DNA of 64,000 nt from Rhododendron vialii (taxonomy: Eukaryota > Streptophyta > Magnoliopsida > Ericales > Ericaceae): NCBI RefSeq assembly GCF_030253575.1, contig NC_080558.1, forward strand, positions 1,374,001 through 1,438,000, read 5' to 3'. A model generated the notes under the pieces. It had not been told where the DNA came from, made no database searches, and saw nothing but the letters and a program-made list of their open reading frames with translations. Shown here piece after piece: positions 47,527 through 58,499 of this stretch. A program made the position numbers and the translations under genes. Numbering within the stretch: the first letter of the stretch is position 1; each line of letters starts with the position of its first letter.

Positions 47527-50500
47527 ATATCTAGTTAAAAGACATGTTTTCCTATCTCTTCGTATGTTTACCTTCGGTTATTGGGTTGTTTTCTAGGTTG
47601 TGTTATGGATGGAATTCCTTTTTAAGTGTCGTTGGGCATTTCCGAGTTTTGGACGTATCACTTTTTTAACTAATAGACACATTAAGAAGCCTGTTTAGTG
47701 TAGAATTGCTGCAATCATATCATTCTGGTTGAAGATTTAGGATAAACAATAACATTTTCCGCGTCATGCACGATTTTTTCCCTAATAAACATGATTCTTT
47801 GATTTGACACTGCTAAACAAAGCTCAATTAGCTGAACACAGCCCAAGTTATAACAATAATTTAATAAATAGCGTAAGTGAACCTCACCAATTAAGTGTTA
47901 TGGAGTGCGGAGTCTGATACACCGAGCTACCCGTGATTCTCGTAGCTCGTAACTCTGCCAACATATGTATTCCGGACACATTCTTTAACATGCTCTCGCA
48001 GCTACCTTAAAGAAGTTTATATTGGGTGAACCACTTAAAATCCGATGTTCTCGTTTATACCATTTAGATATTGTGTGCTCTAGCAAATTCCTAGGAATAA
48101 TTTAGATTTTTTTTCCTATGACACAACATAGGCAGGCTAGGCAATAGTGTCACCATAATTTGATTGTGTTTTACAAAGGGATCTTCTCCTTGGCTCCTTG
48201 CATCAGAAGTTGGCAAGCTCAAAAGCTCTATACTGCTACTCTACCTCTCAGTCTAAGATAGCCTCTGCCCTCACCTAGTCCACATCCACCTCTGGTACTC
48301 CCTCCAGAAATGACCCTACTCTGGCGCCCTCCGGCCGACCTTCCACTGAATATTTTTCAATAAATAGCTAAGGCCAAAGATTAAGAGAGGTCAATTTCTT
48401 GCACTATCTTGATAATTTGGAGGAAGCTTACTCTTAAGGATTTAGAAATAGAGAAATACACTAAGCTTCCTATCCAAAGACAAATGGCTTCTCCAGCTAG
48501 GATGGCCCAGCCCCCAATAGTCTAAGCATGTCTCTTCTGGTAGTTGAGTGCAGTTATGAAGTCACGAAATATTCCTTCAAAGGATATGCAATCCTCTCTC
48601 TAGCTCACATTAGAAAATCCATAATCAGAAGGCCCCACTTTGGCAGCCTTAAGGCCAAACTTCCACAACAATCAACCGAGTTCACTAATGAGCTAAGGCC
48701 AGATATTAACAGAGATCACCGTTTTGTGTTCCCTTGACTTGACAATCTGGGAAGCTTACTCCAAGGCTTTAAAGATTGGAAAGTACCATAAGTTTCCTAC
48801 CCATAGAGAAATGGCTTCTCAAGCAAGAGAGATCCAACATTCTAAGTCTGTAGCATTTGCAGTATATTACCAAATGTATCCTTTTCGAAGTACATGAGTA
48901 AAAAATCATTCAGCTACTGATGTTCCATCAGGTTGCACAGTTGAATCTTTTTACATCTTATTGCTGTAACATGTTCTACCTTAGTACTAGCTACTAGCAA
49001 AAGCAAAGCCAGCTTCACAAGCAAATATACTAGAAGATGTACAAAAGCCTTCTTTGTTTTATAAAACTTTTCCAGTTTCCTTTTGTGGGCTTCTCTTGAG
49101 TTGACCCAAGTTGGTGGGTTCAAAATTATAAGTTAATGCCTACTACTCATTGAGTAGAACCGCCCCAGCAAATTGGGGTAGAAGTACAGATAAAATAAAA
49201 TTACGTACTTGCCAGGTATGGGACGGTATGTCCTGCCCCTTACCAGGAGGGCCCACCCCAAACAGCCCCCCAAGCAAATTGGTCCAGTGTGATCGTGCTG
49301 ATGTTTGTCGACATGCAAGGCTGGGCCAGCCTTCCTTTGATCAACACGACCATTTGACCATATTGCTTGCAGGAAACATCTAGTCAAAAGGGGAGGAGGA
49401 AAGCATTGGGGTCTCCACCTCCAGACATGATTCTGGGAGGGTTGAGAAACCATTTTGTTGCCCAAAGGCAAGTATGACTCATATTTCCAAATAAAACCAT
49501 TCCAAAAACAGTTGGCATGATCTAATTAAGACACCATGGGAAGAGATGAGCCACCAGAATACTTCTTGTCTTCTTCGGAGCAGAGCTGGAAAGGAAGGAG
49601 GAGATGGAAGAGTTTGAGAATAATCCATGGACGCATCTCCAACCCAATAATCCATTTGAGAGTATGAAAATATTTTTTTTTTACACATAAAGTGATAATA
49701 GAAAAAATACTATTCATGTTTACTCCAACCACAAATCCTCTTTGCTTCCAAGATAACTTTATTAATTAAAAAGTCTTATTTGATACTCTCGTGAGGATAG
49801 TTGGTACAAAAATTTATTAGCAAAAGCTCATAGAGGAGGGTTGAGAGGATGGGTTGGAGTGGTTTGATACTCTCAAACATAGATACAAAGTATGGGTTGG
49901 AGATGCTTTTATTGATTCAGTAGTTGTCATTGTTGTTGGTTGGTCGTTTGCCAAAAGAGGGATAGTGCCCTAAGTGGTGTGGGGTGAGGTCTTTATAAGT
50001 AGAACAAAAGTAGTAAAAGTGGAATCGCTGTAAACGTGAAAAGAAGGTGCACGCCAGAAGAGAAGAGTTTACTGCTAGACTAGCAAACAGTAAGATGTGA
50101 TTTCAGTACTAAAACTGAAATCGCACTTAACAAATACGATTTCAGGGTCACACTGCCCCAAAAAAAGCGCATGCCAGAAGAGTTTATTGCTAAATGTGCA
50201 AAAAGTGCATGTAAAACCTGATGGGGTTCACAGTACGCATCTGTTCTTGTATCACTTGGAGTAACGTCATACCCTAACTCTCAACTTCTTGAGTATATTA
50301 CGTAAGTATGACCCTTGTTTCCCAAGTCCCCCCATCCTGACAAATATCTAGCAACACTATGGGAAGAGATGAGCCACCAAAATATTTAGCATGATTCGAC
50401 TATGACCCTTGTCATTATAATTGGTTGGTTGTTTGCCAAAAGAGAGATAGTGCCACAAATGGGCTGAGGTATTTATACATAGAACCAAAGAGGAAAAAAG

Positions 50501-51475
50501 AAATCACCGTAAAAAGAAGCAATTTCTAGGATTAAAATGAACTTACACTGTTTGAATGCGATCTCATAGTTAAAATGAAATCACATGGTAGGAATGCGAT
50601 TTCAGGGTTACACCATGTAGCAAAAAAATTAACGCAGATTTATATAATTTAATTTTATATAATTTGTGGTGTGCCAAGGTGGCAGCCATTGCCACGCTGG
50701 AGAATGGTAAGCAATCCAAGTAGGAGAGAAATCACGATGCTCAGAGATCGCAGAAGGTAGACGTGATTTAAGAAAGCACCGTATTTTTAATATCAATCTG
50801 CGAACAGGGGAACGAATCGAATTCTTGATCAAATTGCAATGTTGCCAAAACAAAAAATTCAAAAGTTCTTATTGTGAAAAAGTACCTGAACAGTTTGCTA
50901 TACTTTTCTTCAAGTTCCAGATATTGGGTTCCAGTTGAATCCACGGTCCACATCACCCATTTTCCAACCTGATGATCAAGCCATCTTTTCACGGGAACCG
51001 AGTGAATCCGATCCACCACTAGTGTAGGTTCTGTCTGATTAAGAGCCGCATGCACTTTCGGAATGTTTGGGTGATCCAAACGGTTCAAAAACTGCGACAA
51101 CTCCGAAACTTGAACAAAATCTTCAAAGGAGAGGAACGTTACCTGCTTATTGAGGTTGGCCCTTTGAGTATTGCACATGGAACAAGACCCGTCCCTCCTC
51201 GGCATCGCGCACTCCTCAATCCTCTCACCAGTATAGGAGCACAGTAGTTTAATTGAGAAGGGAGTGTCTTTGTCGATTGATTTTTTCCGACTAGCCCTCT
51301 CTTCTCCGCTATCCATAGAGCTTTCCCTCTTTTTTCCGTTTTCCATGACGGGTTCTGCGGGAGGTGCGCTGGTGTGGCGACAGAGAGTGTGGATTGAAGT
51401 GGGGTTTGATTTTTTCCGACTTGCCCTCTCTTTTCCGCTATCCATAGAGCTTTCACTCTTCTTTCCGTTTTCCAT
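44156..51475 (-). CDS. Pseudokinase-KEN domain protein, IRE1/RNase L-like without sensor
   Basis: Five exons, 51475-50886, 46232-46099, 45796-45737, 45568-45385 and 44687-44156, have GT...AG boundaries with agreeing phases and total 1,500 nt, 499 residues. Residues 1-66 are a charged, duplicated head (MENGKK-ESSMDSG-ERASRKKS twice). Residues about 76-325 follow a protein kinase: LDHPNIPKV at the N-lobe, CHGN (212-215) where HRD belongs, NFN (236-238) where DFG belongs, and KQDLKDVKSL in the C-lobe. Gly-loop and VAIK lysine are absent, so it is a pseudokinase. Residues about 326-470 match the KEN nuclease domain of IRE1 and RNase L (YWAPVFFNWEDRRDFI; SGGIYWLHRCALQHYE). Arg428 and His433 line up with the catalytic Arg and His; the neighbouring Asn is Cys429. 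There is no signal peptide or membrane segment, so it should be cytosolic or nuclear. Intron 1 is 4.65 kb. The kinase assignment is firm; KEN is strong by eye but needs a profile search. Confidence 0.75.
46430..46525. repeat. Inverted partner of 50665-50735 inside intron 1
   Basis: CCAACTTGGATTGCTTACCA and GCCACCGTGGCAC here occur as reverse complement near 50672-50735 (GTGCCAAGGTGGCAGCC, GGTAAGCAATCCAAGT). The two lie 4.2 kb apart facing each other, and may be ends of one old insertion or two copies of a small repeat. Confidence 0.5.
46716..47165 (-). mobile_element. TRIM-like LTR fossil
   Basis: Direct repeats start TGTAA-GACCCGCGCCA at 46716 and 47033; the first runs to CA at 46887 (172 bp). 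The sequence TTTGATACCAAT just before the second repeat (47021-47032) is a reverse-complement primer-binding site. The total size and empty interior fit a TRIM on the minus strand. The right repeat is incomplete; a broken copy. Confidence 0.65.
47187..47668. repeat. Imperfect tandem duplication with a C29 tract
   Basis: Two units of about 225-255 bp (47187-47412, 47413-47668) share GGTTGTTTTCTAGGTTGTGTTA and AAGTGTCGTTGGGCATTT. In the second unit a run of 29 C (47498-47526) replaces the short C run of the first. Confidence 0.85.
48370..48850. repeat. Diverged direct repeat of about 150 bp
   Basis: 48370-48520 and 48690-48845 share GGAAGCTTACTC, AAGTTTCCTA/AAGCTTCCTA and AGAAATGGCTTCTC in order. 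Located in intron 1 of the 44156-51475 gene. Origin unknown. Confidence 0.5.
49520..50525. repeat. Direct repeat pair in intron 1
   Basis: ATGGGAAGAGATGAGCCACCA and GTTTGCCAAAAGAGGGATAGTGCC occur at 49534/49947 and again at 50359/50431. The units are of unequal length (about 540 and 190 bp). The rest of the intron shows no coding sequence. Confidence 0.6.
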
Positions 51476-51525
51476 GACTGGTTCTGCGGGAGATGCGCTG
51501 GTGTGGCGACGGAGAGTGGGGTGCG
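51279..51525. repeat. In-frame 129-bp tandem duplication at the gene start
   Basis: GATTTTTTCCGACT begins at 51279 and at 51408, a period of 129 bp (43 codons). It duplicates the initiator region of the pseudokinase-KEN gene, so its protein has two copies of the MENGKK block and two possible start codons (51475 and 51346). Confidence 0.9.
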
Positions 51526-52664
51526 TTTGAGAGGTTGCCAGGGTTTTCTGTAGGATCGGGTTAGGGTTTAAGAACGGGCATTTTGGTTGCCGCTGGACGA
51601 AGGGGCAGGTAGAACGAGTATTTGCTACAGCTGATTTTTTTACGGTGTCTCATAAAATAAAATTTTAAAATTTATAAGTATTATTTTAAATTTTTTGGGA
51701 TCAGGAGTAGGTTCCATATTTGTTCAGTTGTCGGCAATGTTGTATCTGAAAGAAAGTTATTCTCATGAAAAATTAAGTAAAATGAAATAAAAGAAAATGA
51801 AATTAATTTTACTGTGAGTGTTCATTTGACAAATTTATTTTTTTTCAGGAAAATCAAAGTTTAATGGTTCATTTGTTGAAAAAAGACACTTATGAGAAAC
51901 TTCTTTATTTTTATTCTCATGACTAATTTTAAATAAAAGTAACTTTTGAGAGCTAAATAATAGGGTATCATATTTCAAAAACTAACACATACGGAAAATG
52001 TATTTTATCTAATGCAAAGCCTTAACATGAAATGAAAAAATTGACTTGCAATTAATTTGCTATATTCTGAATGATCATGCAAATCTCCCATTTAAATTAA
52101 CATTTTCTGATAATCAAACGTACAAAGGAAGTTTAAAAAAGAAGTAGATGAGAACTAAATAAATATTAAACAACCGTGCTTGATTAGTTGCCGATGCAAA
52201 ATCTCACTGAAAATTAGTTAGTACAAAACAAAATTGAATACTAATAGCAAGATAAATAAATCCTTCTAAAAAAAATATACTACCAATCTTTTTCCACAAC
52301 AATTATCTCAGAAAAGCACTATAATAATCGAAATTGTTGTTGTCCACATAAATCTCAAAGCGTCTTTCTAAGAACCTAATTCGTATTTTTTTGATATTGG
52401 TGTCATTAACTTTTTTTCTTACCCACCAATTATTTTAGCCCCATAATGGAGAAAAGTTTTCTCGTGACACAAAATCCTATACTTTTTGGCCAGATCACTT
52501 TTGCAAGAAAGTAAATCTTGCAGGAAAACTTAAAAACATGTTTTCCACTACTTTTCTGCTAACTGAACACTACAAAATTTATGAGAAAGTTAATTTTTTC
52601 ATCATTTTCTGTACTTTCCTGACAACAGAACAGGGCGTAGTGTAACCACTTCCGTTTTTTTCTA

Positions 52665-52862
52665 AAAACCTTATTTTTTAAAAAGAAGATAATTTCAAAC
52701 TCAAATATAATAAAAATAAAAAATAATTTTTTGATTTTTTTTGCACTGTTTAAAAGATCTTAATGAGATCTATCGAACACGATTTATATTAATAGAAAAA
52801 TTATTTACGTAAATACATAATTTTTTACCTTAAAATTATCTTCTTTTTTTTAAAAAGGTTAG
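52665..52862 (+). repeat. AT-rich hairpin MITE, copy 1
   Basis: Ends AAGATAATTTCAAACTCAAA and its rough complement (AAAATTATCTTC) are inverted, and the middle has AAAGATCTTAATGAGATCTAT and ATTATTTACGTAAATA. A second copy in opposite orientation is at 53180-53390. Confidence 0.6.
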
Positions 52863-53179
52863 GTAAGAAAGTGGAACTGCCCGGAAAATCCTTTCGGATT
52901 AAAGTGATGAATGAAGCTCATTGCGTGTTGAACTTTATCCGTTCGGGTTAAAGTGATAGTTGGCGTACGTAAATGGACCCATTTCAAGGTCTCGTAATGA
53001 TTGGATTCATTTAATTTGTTCGAAACATTGTTTCAAGGTTTTTGCAGAAAATCAATTGATTTGTATGTAGATAAGAATTTAAGCAATTCATTCCATTTTT
53101 GTCATTGCGAAATCAGTGACGAAAATTGATCAAGCATTTATTCGAATGAGTTAATTTTTAGTTGGGTGTTCCGATTTCT

Positions 53180-53390
53180 CAAAAAAGAACTTTTAGAAAA
53201 TGAAGGTAATTTCAAACTCAAAAATCATGTGTTTACGTAAATAATTTTCTACCAATGTGAATTTTATTTGATAGATCTCATTGAGATCTTTTAAATGGTG
53301 CAAAAAAAATTAAAAAATTATTTTTCATTTTCATTATATTTGAGCTTGAAATTACCTTTTTTTTTAAAAAGAAAATTTAAAAAGAAAGCG
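53180..53390 (-). repeat. AT-rich hairpin MITE, copy 2
   Basis: Reverse-oriented relative of 52665-52862 (GTTTACGTAAATAATTTTC, GATCTCATTGAGATCTTTT), with inverted ends GGTAATTTCAAACTCAAA and GAGCTTGAAATTACC. Confidence 0.6.
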
Positions 53391-53504
53391 CAATGGCACC
53401 TACGACTCTTATAAACCTGTTTAAAAACAAACAAAATGACTTTGGTTATTTCGTGTGGATCCATCTGGGGTCCCACACAAATCCAGTGGTGTAGAATAAA
53501 AGGT

Positions 53505-53980
53505 GTACCGATTTTATTTTTTTTAAAGAATGGGAAATCAATTCAACGCATGCTCTAATGAACTCGGATAGAAAAAATACATATTTTTCTGGGGAAAAAA
53601 AAGGGAAAGAAGAAGAAGAAGAAGAAGAAAAGAAAAGAAAAGAGGATAAAGGGATGTAGAAGAAACAAACAAGTCCCAACTTGGTGCAAAGACACGAGTG
53701 GTGAAGAGTGCAAAGACAAAATTATTGGCTTGTTCTTCAAAATAAAATTTGTTGGCGTGGGAATTGCACCCGGAATGAATTTTGTTAGCCCGTGAATTTT
53801 TTTCATTTTTGGTGAAGTTTTAGTACTTTGGTTTTATTTTTTATTTTTTCCACCTATTTACGAGAGAAATCTAAAAGTTAAAATCATGGGGTAAAAAATA
53901 AGATCAATTTTTAAGTAAATAGTAGAATTTACTCAGTGTCTTTAGTGGACTGTCCTTTTAAAAAATTCGATCAAAAAAAA
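53505..53980 (+). repeat. Dispersed duplicate of 41950-42600
   Basis: See 41950-42600. This copy lacks the 230-bp insertion. It contains a GAA microsatellite (53609-53630). Confidence 0.6.
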
Positions 53981-56900
53981 CTAATTAGTGTTAGATCTTT
54001 TACTGATAAAAAAACTAATTAGTGTACATACCCATTTTGCGGTGCTATTTACCCCATGATTAGTAGCCACTTTGTAATTGCATACCAAGAAACTTGCAAG
54101 CTAAGATACAAGAGGGGAAGGTGTTAAGACACTCACACTCGCACTTGCCGACCATTCGCTTGTCTTGTTTAGTGGACGTCAAATGAACTTTCACAGTTAA
54201 TTAACCATTCTACCGAGTAAAGCAGTAAACACATAAACGAGCATGCATAGGGAACAAAAGAAATACAAAACCAGAGTTCTACACATGGGCTAGACGCGCG
54301 GCCATAGCGTCAATGATGCTTGCCGCGACTTCAACTATTAGAGTGCGAACGCATGTTCAACACTTGGGCGTTGTTCTATTGGATTGAAACACGCGGGCAT
54401 CTAATCAACACACCTCTCTATTTACGTTTCCAGAAATTGTTTAACTCCATAAACAGAAGCAGCTTTACTACGAAAACAGTGACAGATAAATTATTTAACT
54501 AACAGAAGTTAAGTGAAAGATTGTCGCCGTAATACCTACTTCTCACCTTCTTCCCCAGTTGTTCCCCGCTACTGCGTTCAACCTTTAAACCTGCAGTGAT
54601 TTCTGTATGCGTCGTTGCTTGATACTCAAACAAAGCCTCCAAATCTCTAAACACTTTGAAGAGGGTGGAAGTATGGAGGCAAGAGTATCTGTCTCGGGTG
54701 CTTTCAGTGTTTCGGCGTGCTTTGAGCTTAATTAAACTTGCAGTTGTATACGGTTAATTTCAAAAGATTTCCAGAATCTATCTTGTACGGAAATACAGAG
54801 CACATCACAATATTCGATTGGACCACCGCCTTGCAAACATACAAGAAGTAAAATGTGATTTTCTGAACTCTATTTTGACACGCGGTCGCCTGTGTACAAC
54901 ATGCGGCCACGTCATAAAGAAGCACTCTGCGGCTTAAAATTAGGGCAGTGGTCACCATGGCAAGATTGCGCAATAGAGTTTTGAACAACATTATCCATTT
55001 TAATGTTTCTCTTCTTTAGCTCTTTCCATAAAAGAGGAGATAAGAATGCTGGTTTCATGTCCTGAGTGTTCGGAAATCCGTAGTTCAATCAACGATCGTT
55101 TTTTTTAACAGTGTTCAATCAAGGATCGTTATAGTGCTTATGCTTGCAATTTCTTCAACGGTAAACAAGCCGGGCGGGGCTTAATTATTACATGGAATCA
55201 AAATAGGGTGTCTACTATTAGCTATTCTAAACACCTAAACTTCAACATACATTTTTGTTTTGTCATTCGTTAAACCTAATCTACTCTATCCTAAAGGACT
55301 TGGGAAGGAGGAGGAATGCTTACAAGAATCCAACCCTACTCATGCTCCTTGTTATTGAAGTGATGATTATTTATCTTAATGAGTAAACTTTTTGATTGAT
55401 AAATGGTAAGATTGCAATCAAAACAAAGAAAGGAAAAAGAAAAAGAAAAAAGGTTATAGAAGAACATCATTAAATTAGTACTACTATATCTAACCATAGA
55501 AATTAGGCAGTTTCACCAACACATAATCATCAAAGAAGTCACACTTAGAACTTCTTTATCGCAGACCAAATAAAATTAGACTACTAACTTCACAAATTCA
55601 AAACTATAAAAGATAAAATTACACCTTCCAACACAAGCTTTCTGGCTTTACTTGCACTCATAAAATTATAGAAAAGAATTGACAAAACCAGATGTTATTT
55701 TTGAAGTGATACATAAAGCATCAATCCCCTGAAACCAAGAACATCATTTCACAACCATGAAGTCTTCGTCTTGAAAATAAGACATGCCATACATCAAACG
55801 AAGATAGTAAAGCATGTATAACCCTATTTCCACACCCGTGTAAAAGTAGCAAAACAATAATGAAATAGAAAGTGATACACAACACAGCTAAAACTGCAGA
55901 TCTTAAAGCATAACTTACAAAAACACAAGCAAATACATTACTATCATTTTACCAGAACCAGACCAGTGAAGACTGCAAACAACACGTACAGATCCATGAT
56001 CTTCACTGTTAAATTTCATTTGAAGAAACCTCCCTTCACTGTTGGATTTCCTGAGTAGGTCACGTAAACATACATTTACTAACATAAAATGTTATGTGGC
56101 TACTTTCAATGCATTGAAAGTAGAGGCGAAAGTAAATTGAATTGCTCTAGCTCTTGTATACATGTGTTTAAAGGAGATTGTATACTGTCTTTATAAACAA
56201 AGTTTTTGGGCACCACTATCATCAGTGTAAAACTCAAAAGCACCGTAAGGACAACAAACAAATAGCTTAAATTGACGACCACAGACTCGTTAATTGAGTA
56301 AATAATCCCAATTTAGTAAAGGGAAAAATTACAGCAGTTCCTACAAATTTTTAAGCAACAGTCAACAGTCAACAGGCCCCAATGCATGACCAATGGAACA
56401 ATCTGTGACCCATGGAGGATGAAATTGGAGCGCACAAATTTTGACTCCCTGCAATATGCTATTCAGGAACTGCTCAAAACCATATCTACCGGCAATTTAG
56501 AGGACTGGAAACTTGAGTAACATTGACAACGAAATTGGATGGAGTACACTAATTTCCCCTGATAGCTTAAGGCCTCAAAGGGAATGAAATCAACCGGTCA
56601 CCCAAGTCTTAGATGTCTACTTAATTTCAAAATCAATTCATAGTGCCGAGACATCCCTACGGTGGTGGGTTTCCGGTCCAAACACAATGAAAGGAAACAC
56701 TCTTCATGGTTTTAAGTAGGGCAAAATCCGAAACACTGTCAACAACCCTGATACCTTCACTAAATCCCATTAAAAAAAGCTAGCGAACATGTAACCCAGT
56801 AGGAGAATCTCACTTTTTCTTTCCCTCGTGAGAAAAGAAAACTCAAATGTTGGCGCGGAAAGGATCCTGTGGTATAAGAAAACTTGGCACGGAAAGGGTG

Positions 56901-57976
56901 ACTCATTTTGGCAGAAAAATGGCAGATTAAGGATCCTTCCTTTCTCAACCGAGGGAATATGCAATTATATTATCATGTAACTTAAATGAGAGGTGAAGCC
57001 TAAAACAATGAGATTACTCAAAAGTGAATTAAACTAATACAGGAAACCCCATCAACTTATGAATTATGATATGTTGATATGTGAAACCAACATACAAATC
57101 GTCCCAAAAATGATGTCTGAGAGCAATCAATGTCACGTTGTCAACACAATATTAAATAATGCCAAATTAAAAAATCAATATGTAAGAGGTGGTGAAGCCA
57201 TAACAACTATGTTTATAAACAAGTTTCTTAAGCTAACATATCTTTTGGGTTTGAACAGACAAAAAAAGCAACCACCCAATGGATTTTAAGAGAAAAATAT
57301 AAGATTGGGTTCAAAATAATCAAGAAATTGATTTATGGCTATAACCGGATGATTCCGGATGCCTTTGAGTTGTACCAAGATAGATCATCCTTTCACATTC
57401 TCGAACATTTTTTTTTCAAGGCTTTTAGTTTTCTAGTTTCCAAATTTCAAGGTTTAGTTTCCAACAGATAGCTTTTGACAGGCCTTTCACAATAGCGAAA
57501 TGGCTCAGAGGTGGAGCACAAACTCGTGAGATTTAAAGTCACATGGAAACGGGTAAGCCATCTTAAACCTATATCTGTTTTTAGCTGAGCAACAAATGTC
57601 AAGCACAAAGCTCACTAAAGGAGTTGCCCATTTCCATTTCATCCTTTTTTTCTTGTATGGTGAATACAATTGCTTTGCATAATTCATATCACAAATCGTA
57701 ATCTAGACAGCCATGTCAAACTCGGTGCTGATTATCGTCAAGATGAATTGATAGGTTGTCTGAACGATTCAGGAAAACAAATAAATCCAAATGCCCTACC
57801 CAACTGAGCCTAATAGAGAAATTTTCAGCTTGCCACTTCTGTTGTTATCTACAATATTCTGGAATAACCTGTGCTTTGAAAATTTTATTTTCATGAACAG
57901 TTTTCTCAGCAGCCAAACAGATTCTGTATACTTTCAAAGTGCAAGCACAATTGCAAAAATACAAATCATCACTAAC
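53981..57976. other. Gene-poor stretch
   Basis: No protein family recognised on either strand. A minus-strand frame at 54728-54991 (87 codons) has no match I know. No clear repeats beyond simple AT-rich sequence. Confidence 0.45.
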
Positions 57977-58484
57977 CTTAGTCTTCTTGAGCAGCTAATA
58001 TCCTATCATCCCAGGCATCGAATAATCCGTCATTACATAACTCACCTTCACCCGTAACACAACAATCCATCAGAAACAACATATAATAACCACTACACCA
58101 AAATCCTCTCTCAAAAACCCTCAAGAAAACAGATCAGAATATGAAAACACAATAAGAATGCTAAGGTTTGTTCCATGGCAACAAAACAGATTCAATAGTT
58201 CTAATTTCTGGGGCAAAAAAATCTTACATCAAATCAAATGGTGCTCTTCTCTCCATCCAAACCGAGATACTGCAAAGCTCTACCCACACCAACTACAGCC
58301 GTAACTGCAAACATACCAATCCAATCGGTTCCATCAACAAATCAGAAGAAATTACTGAGAAAACTACAGAGATTTGAAACGACGATGTACCTCTGTACGA
58401 AGATATCTTCAATAAACCCTGAATCACCTTCCGGTCCAAGTGGCTGTCATTGACGGCCAAAACATGGAGCTCTTGTGAACCCAA
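57977..58484 (-). pseudogene. Type-A response regulator pseudogene, receiver domain part
   Basis: Three minus-strand blocks follow plant type-A (cytokinin-induced) response regulators, with introns in place: 58484-58391 (ELHVLAVNDSHLDRKVIQGL), 58304-58228 (GRALQYLGLDGEKS) and about 58051-57977 (MTDYSMPGMIGY, LLKK). Exon 1 to exon 2 phases agree across a GT...AG intron. The phosphoacceptor region TDYSMPGM with its Asp is kept, but one of the paired acidic residues (DDS) is Asn, exon 1 has no ATG in frame (a TGA lies upstream), exon 2 ends with an in-frame TGA, exon 3 has TAG for the codon after GY, its acceptor AG is lost, and the rest of the receiver is missing. Such proteins dampen cytokinin phosphorelay signalling; this copy cannot. 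Confidence 0.85.
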
Positions 58485-58499
58485 CGTCGAACGATGCCG

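Larger units (their letters stand above)
51530..53500. other. AT-rich intergenic DNA with MITEs
   Basis: No gene recognised. It includes the two copies of a hairpin element listed next; the rest is AT-rich with short open frames only. Confidence 0.5.

Noticed and set aside
46430-50735. The inverted pair at 46.4 and 50.7 kb as the ends of one 4.3-kb transposon
   Set aside because: The matching stretch is short, has no target duplication, and no transposase lies between.
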